6,145 nucleotides of DNA from assembly GCA_001796935.1 (NCBI GenBank), contig MGNX01000052.1, forward strand, positions 1 to 6,145. Reading direction: 5' to 3'. The notes beneath the pieces were generated by a model that worked only from the letters and a program-made list of their open reading frames with translations, was not told where the DNA came from and did not search any database. A program made the translations under genes and the position numbers. Within the stretch, counting starts at the first letter, position 1, and each line of letters begins with the position of its first letter. Source of the DNA: Chloroflexi bacterium RBG_16_60_22. Its GTDB lineage: Bacteria; Chloroflexota; Dehalococcoidia; Dehalococcoidales; RBG-16-60-22. Of this stretch, positions 1 through 6,145 are shown one piece after another.

Positions 1-1
1 G

Positions 2-1036
2 TCGCTGACCGTGTTCGGCATCGCCTTTCTGCTGCACGGTACCGTGCTCAATCCCGATTTCATCGCCGGCCAGGTGGACGGCATCGACGTCTCCGCGGTG
101 GCACGGGAAATCACCGACGAGCAGATTGGCGGGCAGCTACCGGCAGACATGCCCTTCCTCAAAGACGCCATCTATAACGTCATCGATGAGAACGAGCCCC
201 TGCTCAAAGAGCAGGTAAACTCGGCCATTTATGACGGCTACGATTTCCTCCTGGGCAGGAGCGACCGGCTGGAAATCGTCATCTCGCTGGAAGCCCTCAA
301 GGCAGGCCTGAAGGACAGCCTCTGGGAGGCCTTCCGGGCGGAGCTTCCCCGGCTGCTGCCTGACCTCGTAACGGGTGAACTGCAGCCCTACCTCGATGAG
401 CATATCCACGAGTTTGCCGGCCAGATACCGGCGGAATATCTACCCGCCGGGATGGCCGGGCTGCCGGAAGCCCAGCTCCGGCTCTACCTTGAGCAGTACC
501 TGCGGGATGTTGCCGGGCAGATAACAAGCCGGCCCGTCACCCCGGAGGTCTCCGGCCTCCTGGAAGTCCTCGTCAGGCCTTATTTCGATAGTTACTACGA
601 TGAGTTCATCGGGCAGGTGCCTTCGGAACTGGCCGCCGACGAGAGCAGCATACCGCCGGAGGTCATGGCGCAGCTGCGGCTGGCCAGGCAGTACATCGGA
701 TGGTTCCAGTCCGGCTACTTCGTCCTGATGGCCTTAATCGTGGTGCTGGCCGCCGGCATCGCCCTCATCAACCTCAACGTCAAAAAAACCACCCGCGCGC
801 TGGGGAGCGTCCTCCTCATCTACGGCGCGCTGGAGTTCGCCGGGGTCTTCTTCGCCGGGAACTACCTGCCCCTGGCGGTCCCAATCGATTTACCGGTTTC
901 CCTGCGTTCATGGCTGAACGGGCTCTATACCGACCTCCTGGCGCCGTTGCAGATATTCAGCCTGGGCTGCCTGGTGGCCGGGATTGCCTTGCTCGTGGTG
1001 TCTTTCGTCTCTAAACCGAGTGCACCCGCCGACTAG
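2..1036 (+). CDS. Unrecognised membrane protein with large outer domain, 5' end outside window
   Basis: The reading frame is open from base 2, so the gene probably begins upstream. The GTG at base 11 falls inside a hydrophobic stretch (SLTVFGIAFLLHG) and is unlikely to be the true start. Residues are numbered from that GTG. The tail of a first membrane helix or signal anchor is at about 1-10. A mostly soluble, acidic domain follows at about 15-228, then three predicted membrane helices at about 235-256, 262-283 and 310-333, and a short tail. The basic NVKKTTR loop between helices 2 and 3 suggests that loop is cytoplasmic, which puts the large domain outside the membrane. The soluble domain repeats a G-Q-[LIV]-P-[AS]-[DE] module at about 37-48, 134-145 and 198-209. 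I do not recognise the family and see no catalytic motif. The gene runs tail-to-tail into the DUF1461 gene with a 3-base gap. That it is a real membrane protein is well supported; its function is unknown. Confidence 0.8.
   Translation, partial: SLTVFGIAFLLHGTVLNPDFIAGQVDGIDVSAVAREITDEQIGGQLPADMPFLKDAIYNVIDENEPLLKEQVNSAIYDGYDFLLGRSDRLEIVISLEALKAGLKDSLWEAFRAELPRLLPDLVTGELQPYLDEHIHEFAGQIPAEYLPAGMAGLPEAQLRLYLEQYLRDVAGQITSRPVTPEVSGLLEVLVRPYFDSYYDEFIGQVPSELAADESSIPPEVMAQLRLARQYIGWFQSGYFVLMALIVVLAAGIALINLNVKKTTRALGSVLLIYGALEFAGVFFAGNYLPLAVPIDLPVSLRSWLNGLYTDLLAPLQIFSLGCLVAGIALLVVSFVSKPSAPAD
386..637 (+). repeat. Internal protein repeat in the outer domain of the first membrane protein
   Basis: Two segments of the encoded protein align without gaps 64 residues apart: PYLDEHIHEFAGQIPAE (residues 126-142 from the GTG at base 11) and PYFDSYYDEFIGQVPSE (190-206). 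By eye, 9 of 17 positions are identical. A shorter, weaker copy, EQIGGQLPADMP, lies at residues 37-48 (bases 119-154). This suggests the extracytoplasmic domain arose by duplication of a roughly 60-90 residue unit. The similarity is at protein level only; the DNA copies are clearly diverged. Confidence 0.55.
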
Positions 1037-1039
1037 GTA

Positions 1040-1714
1040 TCAATTCTTTCTCTTCAGGTACCACCCCGCCCCGCCCAGCGCCAGCGCCAGGGCGGCCGTC
1101 ACCACGGCGCAGAACATCGCCGCATCGAACCAGAAGCCGCGGGGAAAGAGCATGATGAGATAGTCCCGGGTCGGGTCGAGCATCCAGAAGTCGTTGGCAA
1201 AGCTGAGCAGGTGAAACTGCAAAAAGAACCGGTCGAAGTCGAACAGTATCAAAATCGCCAGCGCCACCATCACCAGCAGCGCCAGGCCACCCCCGCCGAC
1301 CATCCCCCGGGCCAGCCTCCTCCGGTCATGCCACCAGAAGAGGCTGACGCCGGCAAAGACCAGCCCGTACGCCAGCGTCCCGAGCAACACCCCGTAGCCC
1401 AGCCGGATAAGTCCCCGGACATCCTGGAGATGAACGACCTCGCGCTCGTTGAAAAGCTGGAAGGGTTTCCCGCCTTTCGTCACGGTCAGGTCGATAAACT
1501 CCTCCCCGGAGTTGAAATAGTCGATCAGTCCGTCCGCCGCCCGTTCCAGCTCGGACTCCGCCAGCCCCGTGACCCGGCTGATACCGTACGTCTCGAAGCC
1601 GTAGCGGTACAGCCAGCCGCTGTTGACCGCCAGGCTGATACTTGCCGTCACCAGCAGGACGGGCAGGCAGAGGATAAACACCCACCGGGCAACCGTTTTC
1701 ATCACGCTTGACAT
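1040..1714 (-). CDS. TIGR01906 / DUF1461 family integral membrane protein
   Basis: This 224-residue protein matches my memory of the TIGR01906 (DUF1461) family, whose biochemical role is not established. Four membrane helices are predicted at about 9-30, 101-127, 137-159 and 196-218, with an extracytoplasmic loop of about 70 residues between the first two. The family hallmarks are the NEREVVHLQDV segment at 89-99, just before helix 2, and the block at about 158-195 containing FDFDRFF, FHLLSFANDFWMLDP and LIMLFPRGFW. The length is normal for the family and nothing looks broken. The start chosen is the ATG at 1714; a second ATG lies four codons in (MKTVARW), and neither has a strong Shine-Dalgarno. 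It lies 47 bases after the truncated MFS gene on the same strand, so it may be read from the MFS promoter. A TAAAAT at 1721-1726 could also give a nearly leaderless transcript. The family assignment is fairly firm; the function is not. Confidence 0.85.
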   Translation of the reverse strand: MSSVMKTVARWVFILCLPVLLVTASISLAVNSGWLYRYGFETYGISRVTGLAESELERAADGLIDYFNSGEEFIDLTVTKGGKPFQLFNEREVVHLQDVRGLIRLGYGVLLGTLAYGLVFAGVSLFWWHDRRRLARGMVGGGGLALLVMVALAILILFDFDRFFLQFHLLSFANDFWMLDPTRDYLIMLFPRGFWFDAAMFCAVVTAALALALGGAGWYLKRKN

Positions 1715-1761
1715 GTTCCGATTTTACACCGTCCGGGTGTTAAACGCACGCCCCACCGGCG

Positions 1762-2010
1762 TCAGCGAGTTGTCCGGGAGGTGTAGGGGCCGGGCAGGCC
1801 GAGGGCCAGCAGGCCCATGGAAAACCCCACCGATATCACGCCCCGGCTCCACCCGAACTCCTCGCTCATTACCGGCAGGAATACCCCGAACGCATAGAGG
1901 AAGCAGCCTCCGGCGAGAAACGCCGTAAGCATTGACCCGGCCAGGGCTACCCAGCCGTAGAAGATTTTTTTCCTGCCGTCAACTTTAAACTGCTGCCCCA
2001 TAAAAAGCAT
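1762..2010 (-). pseudogene. Truncated MFS transporter, N-terminal fragment only
   Basis: The 82-residue product is the N-terminus of an MFS transporter and holds only the first two membrane helices. From KIFYGW to GLPGP it aligns without gaps to the neighbouring full-length transporter (RVFYGW to GLPSP), with about 33 of 61 positions identical by hand count. It then diverges abruptly into YTSRTTR and a stop, just where the neighbour enters its helix 2-3 loop. More than 300 codons of a normal MFS protein are missing; only 47 bases separate its stop from the DUF1461 start. The likely cause is a large deletion in an old tandem paralogue. The true start may be the ATG at 2001 (MGQQFKVDG), since GAGGG at 2011-2015 lies 9 bases before it; the ATG at 2010 sits directly against that GAGGG. 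It follows the intact MFS gene by 30 bases. A functional two-helix small protein cannot be excluded but is less likely. Confidence 0.75.
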
Positions 2011-2040
2011 CCCTCGGCCGGGAGTAGACCCCCGTAAAAA

Positions 2041-3312
2041 CTACGACCGCCCCGGCAGGCGGGTCAGGAACACGGACGCCACGCCCAGAGCGGAACAGGC
2101 GGCCACCACGATGAAGGCCCATTGGTAGCTGGAGGTGGCATCGTAGATGGCCCCGGCGATAAAGGCCGCGGCGGCCTGGGATACGACCTGGAAGGGAAAG
2201 ATTACCCCCAGGGCCTGGGCATAGCGTTCCCGCCCGAAATAGACCCCGACGAAGGTCGGCAGGGCCGCCGTCAGCGCGCCGTTGCCGATTCCCATGAACA
2301 CCGCATAGATGTAAATCAGTCCCAGCTCACGGGTCGTCAGCAGGACCGTGATGGCCACCAGCTCGCTGACGAAACCGATTACCGCCAGGTACTTTACGTT
2401 ATAGCGCAGCGCCAGGCCCCCGAAGGCGATGCTGCCGATAACCATCATGGCCGCCACCAAGGACACGGTGGTGGCGGCCGTCATGGGGTTGAAGCCGATG
2501 TCCTGGAGATAGGCCACCTGGTGTGTGCTCATCGTGCCCTGGGCGAAGGCATTGGCCGAGGTGAATGCCCCGATGAGCCAGGCGGCCGGTTCCTTCAAGA
2601 CCTGAGACATCCTCCCGCCGGTCTTTTTCTTTCCGGTCGCTTCCAGGTAGGCGGCCGCGTCCGCCGCCGTGGATTGCCCCCCGGTAACGCCATCCGGCAC
2701 CTGCCCCATATCCTCCGGTCGGTTCCTGACGAGGACCACCCCGCCGAGCAGCACGCCCGCCCCCAGAATAATACCGCTCAGCACCAGCCAGGACATCCTC
2801 CAGCCTATCGCGGCTATCAGCGCCGTGGAAAGCGGCGGGAAAACTAACCCGCCCAGCCCGCCGCAGGCGATAAAAATTCCCATGGCCAGGGAACGCCGGC
2901 GGATAAACCAGTTATTGGCGATGGTGGCGCAGGCAATGTACCCCCCGAAACCAGCCCCCAAGCCTATTATTATGTAAAGTATGTAGACCTGCCAGACCTG
3001 CTGGACCTGGGACAGCGCGGCGAGCGCCAGGGCCGCCACCATGTTGCCCAGGATAATGGCGAACCTGGGGCCGAGCCGGGAGACGAGCACCCCCCACAGG
3101 GGGCTTGGCAGACCGAACGCGACGATTCCCAGCGACAGCGCCGTTGCCAGGGTGGCCCGGCCCCACCCGAGCTCGGCGGAGACGACCGGCAGAAAAACAC
3201 CGAAGGAATTGACGAAGGTACCCCCGACGGTAAAGATGATAAGCATCCCGCCGGCGAGCGCGAACCACCCGTAAAAGACGCGGCCCGGTTTCCGGGTCAT
3301 GACATCTGCCAT
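2041..3312 (-). CDS. MFS transporter, monocarboxylate / oxalate-formate antiporter-like
   Basis: This is a full-length major facilitator of 423 residues from the ATG at 3312, with about twelve hydrophobic helices in two halves and a hydrophilic central loop (about 195-240). Features typical of the FYGW-type MFS_1 group that includes monocarboxylate and oxalate/formate-like carriers are FYGWFALAGGM near the N-terminus, SFGVFLPVVSAELGWGRA after helix 1, the WFIRRRSLAMG loop, and RNRPEDMGQVPDG at the start of the central loop. The substrate cannot be read from sequence; a small organic anion is a family-based guess. The helix 2-3 loop reads GVLVSRLGPR, with Ser where MFS motif A usually has Asp. 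The start is uncertain: the frame extends to a TTG at 3345, and an ATG at 3300 is also possible. No candidate has a clear Shine-Dalgarno. ATG 3312 gives an N-terminus similar in length to the truncated paralogue. The gene is first in a minus-strand cluster and divergent from dnaE. Confidence 0.88.
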   Translation of the reverse strand: MADVMTRKPGRVFYGWFALAGGMLIIFTVGGTFVNSFGVFLPVVSAELGWGRATLATALSLGIVAFGLPSPLWGVLVSRLGPRFAIILGNMVAALALAALSQVQQVWQVYILYIIIGLGAGFGGYIACATIANNWFIRRRSLAMGIFIACGGLGGLVFPPLSTALIAAIGWRMSWLVLSGIILGAGVLLGGVVLVRNRPEDMGQVPDGVTGGQSTAADAAAYLEATGKKKTGGRMSQVLKEPAAWLIGAFTSANAFAQGTMSTHQVAYLQDIGFNPMTAATTVSLVAAMMVIGSIAFGGLALRYNVKYLAVIGFVSELVAITVLLTTRELGLIYIYAVFMGIGNGALTAALPTFVGVYFGRERYAQALGVIFPFQVVSQAAAAFIAGAIYDATSSYQWAFIVVAACSALGVASVFLTRLPGRS

Positions 3313-3366
3313 TATCAGTGAGCCGGCGGTTAGCAGAAATGACAAAAATAACCGGAGGCTCGGTTA

Positions 3367-3396
3367 ATTATACTTTCACCGGCCATTTTACCGCAA
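3367..3396 (-). promoter_or_regulatory. Predicted sigma70-type promoter for the MFS gene cluster
   Basis: On the minus strand there is a perfect -10 hexamer TATAAT (3372 down to 3367). TTGCGG (3396 down to 3391) lies 18 bases upstream and matches three of six -35 positions. Transcription would begin near 3360, giving a leader of about 48 bases to the ATG at 3312, or about 15 bases to the TTG at 3345. It sits back-to-back with the dnaE promoter. The -10 is strong and well placed; the -35 is weak. Confidence 0.6.
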
Positions 3397-3402
3397 ACCG
3401 TG

Positions 3403-3429
3403 CCTGACCCGAGTTTCTCAGGGGTCGGG
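3403..3429. repeat. Inverted repeat in the divergent promoter region
   Basis: CCTGACCC (3403-3410) and GGGTCGGG (3422-3429) can pair over 8 positions, including one G-T. Inside the loop, GAG (3411-3413) and CTC (3417-3419) can extend the stem around TTT with a two-base bulge. The element overlaps the predicted dnaE -35 and spacer and lies just upstream of the MFS -35. No T-tract follows on either strand, so it does not look like a terminator. An operator for a dimeric regulator, or chance in GC-rich DNA, are both possible. Confidence 0.35.
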
Positions 3430-3442
3430 GCTATGTTATAAT
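3415..3442 (+). promoter_or_regulatory. Predicted extended -10 promoter for dnaE
   Basis: A perfect TATAAT at 3437-3442 is preceded by TG at 3434-3435 with one base between, forming the extended -10 pattern TGnTATAAT. TTCTCA at 3415-3420 matches four of six -35 positions with a 16-base spacer. Transcription would begin near 3449, leaving a leader of about 18-20 bases before the dnaE ATG. The -10 is the strongest promoter-like signal seen in the window. Confidence 0.68.
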
Positions 3443-3458
3443 TGTCAATACTGAAACC

Positions 3459-3463
3459 GGGGG
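3459..3463 (+). promoter_or_regulatory. Possible weak ribosome binding site of dnaE
   Basis: GGGGG followed by AATA lies just before the ATG at 3468, a spacing of four bases. It pairs only partly with the usual anti-Shine-Dalgarno sequence and is closer to the start than usual. It still supports this ATG because no better purine-rich site is nearby. Confidence 0.35.
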
Positions 3464-3467
3464 AATA

Positions 3468-6145
3468 ATGTTTACCCACCTCCACGTCCATACCGAATAC
3501 AGTCTCCTCGACGGAATGTGCCGCATTCCCCAGCTGGTGGCCAAGGCTAAAGACCTGGGAATGGAGAGCCTGGCCATCACCGACCACGGTGTCATGTACG
3601 GGGTAATCGAGTTCTACCGGGAAGCCCGGGAAGCCGGCATTAAGCCTATCATCGGCTGCGAGATATACATCGCCCCCGCCGGCCGACTGAGCCGGGAGAC
3701 CGGGGACAAGAACAACTACCACCTGATACTCCTGGCCCGGGACCATGCCGGCTACCAGAACCTCATTCAGCTCGTTACCAGAGCCCACCTGGAAGGATTT
3801 TACTACAAGCCCCGCATCGATAAAGAGCTACTGGGCCAGCACCGCCAGGGACTCATCGCGCTCAGCGCGTGCCTCGCCGGGGAGGTCTCGCAGCTCATTC
3901 TCAGCGGACGCTACGACGCCGCCAAAGAGGCCGCCCTCTGGTACCAGCAGACCTTCGGGGATTTCTACCTGGAAATCATGAAGCACCCCATCCCGGAGCT
4001 GGACACCGTCAACAGGCACCTCCTGCAGTTGAGCAAAGAGACAGGCATTCCCCTGGTGGCCACCAACGACACGCATTATGTCAACCGCGAGGACGCCCCC
4101 ACTCACGACCTTCTTCTGTGCATCGGCACCAACTCCTCCATCCATGACGAGAAACGCCTCCGCATGGCCGGAGACACCTTCTACCTCCGCCCCCCGCAGG
4201 AGATGGCGGAGCTTTTCCAGGACTTCCCGCAGGCCATTGAAAACGCCGGGCGCATCGCCGAAATGTGCAACCTGGACCTGGAGTTCGGGCGGCTCCACCT
4301 GCCGGAGATTGAGCTGCCGGGAGGCCGTACCGCCGACCAGTTCCTGGCCGACCTCTGCCGCCGGAGCCTGCGGGAATACTATCCCGAGCCCACCCCGGAG
4401 ATAGAGCAGCGCCTGGAGTACGAGCTCGACGTCATCCAGAAGACCCAGTTCGCCAACTACTTCCTGGTCGTCTGGGACATCATCTCGTTCGTAAAAGAGC
4501 GGAACATCCTCTTCGGCGTCCGGGGCAGCGCCGCGGCCAGCATCGTCCTGCACTGCCTCGGCATCACCGCCGTGGACCCCATCGAGCACGGGCTGGTCTT
4601 CGAACGGTTCCTCAACATCGAGCGCAAGGAGATGCCGGATATCGACATGGACTTCCAGGACGACCGGCGCGACGAGGTTATCAGCTACGTGTCCCAGAAA
4701 TACGGCCAGGACCACGTGGCCCAGATTATCACCTTCGGCACGCTGGGGGCCCGGGCCGCCATCCGGGACGTCGGCCGGGCTTTAGGCATGCCCTACGGGG
4801 ACGTCGACCGCGTGGCCCGGCTGGTGCCCAACGCCCCGGGGATGACGCTGGCGCGGGCCATGGACGAGAACCAGGAGCTCCGGAATATCTTCCAGGAAGA
4901 CGATATCGTGCGCGACCTGGTCACCTCGGCGCGGAGGGTTGAGGGTATCGCCCGCCACGCCAGCACCCACGCCGCCGGGGTCGTCATCTCCCGGGAGCCC
5001 CTCACCCGGTACGTGCCCCTCCAGCGGGGCGCCCGGACGGACCACCAGGAAGCGGTGATGACCCAGTTCTCCATGGGGGACATCGCGCAAATCGGCCTGC
5101 TGAAGATGGACTTCCTGGGGCTGGCCAACCTGACTATCCTGGGCAAGGCGCGGGACATTATCCGCCGGAACCACGGCGTCGATATCGACCTCTACCGACT
5201 GCCCATGGACGACAAAAAGACCTTCGACCTCCTGTCCTCGGGGGAGACGGCCGGGGTGTTCCAGCTGGAAGGCGCCGGCATGCGCCGCTACATCAAGGAG
5301 CTCAAGCCGACCACTTTCAGCGATATCTCGGCCATGGTGGCCCTGTACCGGCCCGGCCCCATGGAGCACATCCCCCGCTTCATCGATGCCAAGCACGGGC
5401 GCAAGCCCATCCAGTACCCCCACCCGGCGCTGGAGAACATCCTCCGGGAGACCTACGGCGTCATCGTTTACCAGGACCAGGTGCTCTTCATCGTCAGGGA
5501 GTTCGCCGGCTACAGCCTGGGGCAGGCGGATATCTTCCGCAAGGCCATGGGCAAGAAGATTGCCGAGGTGATGAAAAAGGAAAAACGCAACTTTATCAAC
5601 GGCGCCAAAAAGATGGAGTATTCCAGCGAGCTCGCCGAGGAGGTCTTCGCCCTCATCGAGCCCTTTGCCGGCTATGCCTTCAACAAGGCCCACAGCGTCA
5701 GCTACGCCCTCATCGCCTACCAGACGGCCTACCTCAAGGCCAACTACCCGGCGGAGTACATCACCGCCTTCCTCACCATCCATGCCGGGGAGACGGAGAA
5801 GGTGGCCAACGCCGCCGCCGAGTGCCGCCGCCTGAACATCACCCTGCTGCCGCCGGACATCAACCGCAGCCAGCTCGAGTTCTCCATCGAGGCCGGCCAT
5901 AACGGACAGCCGAACATCCGCTTCGGGTTATCGTCGATAAAGAACGTGGGCACCGGCGCCATCGAGCCTATCATCGGGGAGCGCCTCAAGGGTGGGAAGT
6001 TCAAGTCCGTCGAAGACCTTTGCCGCCGGAGCGACCTCCAGTCCGTCAACCGGCGGGTCATGGAAAGCCTCATCAAGGCCGGGGCGCTGGACGACCTGGA
6101 GAAGCGCGGCACCCTGCTCAACAGCGTCGGCCGCATCCTGTCCCT
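3468..6145 (+). CDS. dnaE: DNA polymerase III alpha subunit DnaE, 3' end outside window
   Basis: This is the replicative polymerase, which extends DNA at the fork as part of the Pol III holoenzyme. The first 892 codons are present of a family length near 1150-1200. The ATG at 3468 places HLHVHTEYSLLDG at residues 4-16, as usual for DnaE. The PHP domain (about 1-262) has all nine expected metal ligands: H6, H8, D15, H40, E65, H85, C135, D201 and H203. The palm contains PDIDMDF (390-396) with catalytic D391 and D393, and KMDFLGL with the third aspartate, D548. RHASTHAAGVVIS (496-508), ALYRPGPM (625-632), VYQDQV (667-672) and FNKAHSVSYA (738-747) are standard DnaE motifs of the palm and fingers. 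A helix-hairpin-helix region (about 783-875) ends in LIKAGALDDL. The clamp-binding motif, OB fold and tau-binding region would lie beyond the window. The palm loop is a variant, FGVRGSAAAS (349-358). It has its own predicted promoter, divergent from the MFS gene. Confidence 0.98.
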   Translation, partial: MFTHLHVHTEYSLLDGMCRIPQLVAKAKDLGMESLAITDHGVMYGVIEFYREAREAGIKPIIGCEIYIAPAGRLSRETGDKNNYHLILLARDHAGYQNLIQLVTRAHLEGFYYKPRIDKELLGQHRQGLIALSACLAGEVSQLILSGRYDAAKEAALWYQQTFGDFYLEIMKHPIPELDTVNRHLLQLSKETGIPLVATNDTHYVNREDAPTHDLLLCIGTNSSIHDEKRLRMAGDTFYLRPPQEMAELFQDFPQAIENAGRIAEMCNLDLEFGRLHLPEIELPGGRTADQFLADLCRRSLREYYPEPTPEIEQRLEYELDVIQKTQFANYFLVVWDIISFVKERNILFGVRGSAAASIVLHCLGITAVDPIEHGLVFERFLNIERKEMPDIDMDFQDDRRDEVISYVSQKYGQDHVAQIITFGTLGARAAIRDVGRALGMPYGDVDRVARLVPNAPGMTLARAMDENQELRNIFQEDDIVRDLVTSARRVEGIARHASTHAAGVVISREPLTRYVPLQRGARTDHQEAVMTQFSMGDIAQIGLLKMDFLGLANLTILGKARDIIRRNHGVDIDLYRLPMDDKKTFDLLSSGETAGVFQLEGAGMRRYIKELKPTTFSDISAMVALYRPGPMEHIPRFIDAKHGRKPIQYPHPALENILRETYGVIVYQDQVLFIVREFAGYSLGQADIFRKAMGKKIAEVMKKEKRNFINGAKKMEYSSELAEEVFALIEPFAGYAFNKAHSVSYALIAYQTAYLKANYPAEYITAFLTIHAGETEKVANAAAECRRLNITLLPPDINRSQLEFSIEAGHNGQPNIRFGLSSIKNVGTGAIEPIIGERLKGGKFKSVEDLCRRSDLQSVNRRVMESLIKAGALDDLEKRGTLLNSVGRILS

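Noticed and set aside
1747..1763. Small hairpin (ACGCC/GGCGT) at the stop of the truncated MFS gene as a terminator
   Set aside because: The stem is only five base pairs, it overlaps the stop codon, and only three Ts follow shortly after it on the minus strand. That is too weak to call.
1731..1778. Direct repeat GTCCGGG at 1731-1737 and 1772-1778 as a deletion footprint or target duplication
   Set aside because: Seven bases in GC-rich DNA is expected by chance, and no insertion sequence ends are nearby.
2016..2036. Hairpin between the two MFS genes (minus-strand CGGGG and TCCCG)
   Set aside because: The stem is short, includes a G-T pair, and has no T-tract downstream on the minus strand. 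It could influence the next ribosome site but is not distinguishable from chance.
2122..2847. Plus-strand open frame of 241 codons opposite the MFS gene
   Set aside because: It is antisense to a clear MFS transporter and gives a G, R, H and Q-rich translation typical of reading a membrane protein gene backwards.
3330..3788. Minus-strand open frame of 152 codons spanning the dnaE start and divergent promoter
   Set aside because: It overlaps the dnaE N-terminus antisense and runs through both predicted promoters; its translation has no recognisable domain.
3828..4715. Minus-strand open frame of 295 codons inside dnaE
   Set aside because: It is antisense to the PHP and palm domains with biased composition and no recognisable motif, so I treat it as a shadow.
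4782..5900. Long minus-strand open frame of 372 codons inside dnaE
   Set aside because: It lies wholly antisense to strongly conserved dnaE motifs, its translation is low-complexity and rich in G, V, D and L, and no family is recognisable. It is a GC-codon shadow of the real gene.
1..6145. CRISPR arrays, tRNA or rRNA genes, riboswitches, insertion sequences, defence or toxin-antitoxin genes
   Set aside because: I looked on both strands and found no regularly spaced repeats, transposase motifs, cloverleaf-like sequences or recognisable defence proteins. The window is otherwise almost fully occupied by the listed genes.

Overview
The window looks like an ordinary chromosomal stretch of a GC-rich bacterium, most plausibly a member of Chloroflexota and perhaps Dehalococcoidia. 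That placement is inference. It rests on the DnaE sequence (intact PHP metal site and a variant palm loop reading FGVRGSAAAS), a TIGR01906/DUF1461 membrane protein, and paralogous FYGW-type MFS transporters. No 16S gene or other decisive marker is present.

Layout from left to right. (1) Bases 2-1036, plus strand: the 3' part of a gene for an unrecognised membrane protein with a large predicted extracytoplasmic domain and three C-terminal membrane helices. (2) Bases 1040-1714, minus strand: a TIGR01906/DUF1461 four-helix membrane protein, ending 3 bases from the previous gene in a tail-to-tail arrangement. (3) Bases 1762-2010, minus strand: the first ~75 codons of an MFS transporter, cut off after the second membrane helix; it is probably a decayed paralogue of the next gene. 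(4) Bases 2041-3312, minus strand: a full-length 12-helix MFS transporter of the monocarboxylate/oxalate-formate-like type. (5) Bases 3313-3467: a divergent intergenic region with a perfect TATAAT on each strand and an inverted repeat between them. (6) From 3468 to the window end, plus strand: dnaE, the replicative DNA polymerase III alpha subunit, with the first 892 codons present and the C-terminus outside the window.

The three minus-strand genes are closely spaced (30 and 47 bases) and could form one transcript starting at the divergent promoter. DUF1461 also has a possible -10 of its own. No functional link between the transporters and dnaE is evident. No RNA genes, CRISPR arrays, insertion sequences, attachment sites or defence genes were found, and I see no convincing new system. 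The most useful observations are the complete PHP metal site of DnaE, its altered glycine loop, the repeated module in the first membrane protein, the truncated MFS paralogue, and the compact back-to-back promoter.
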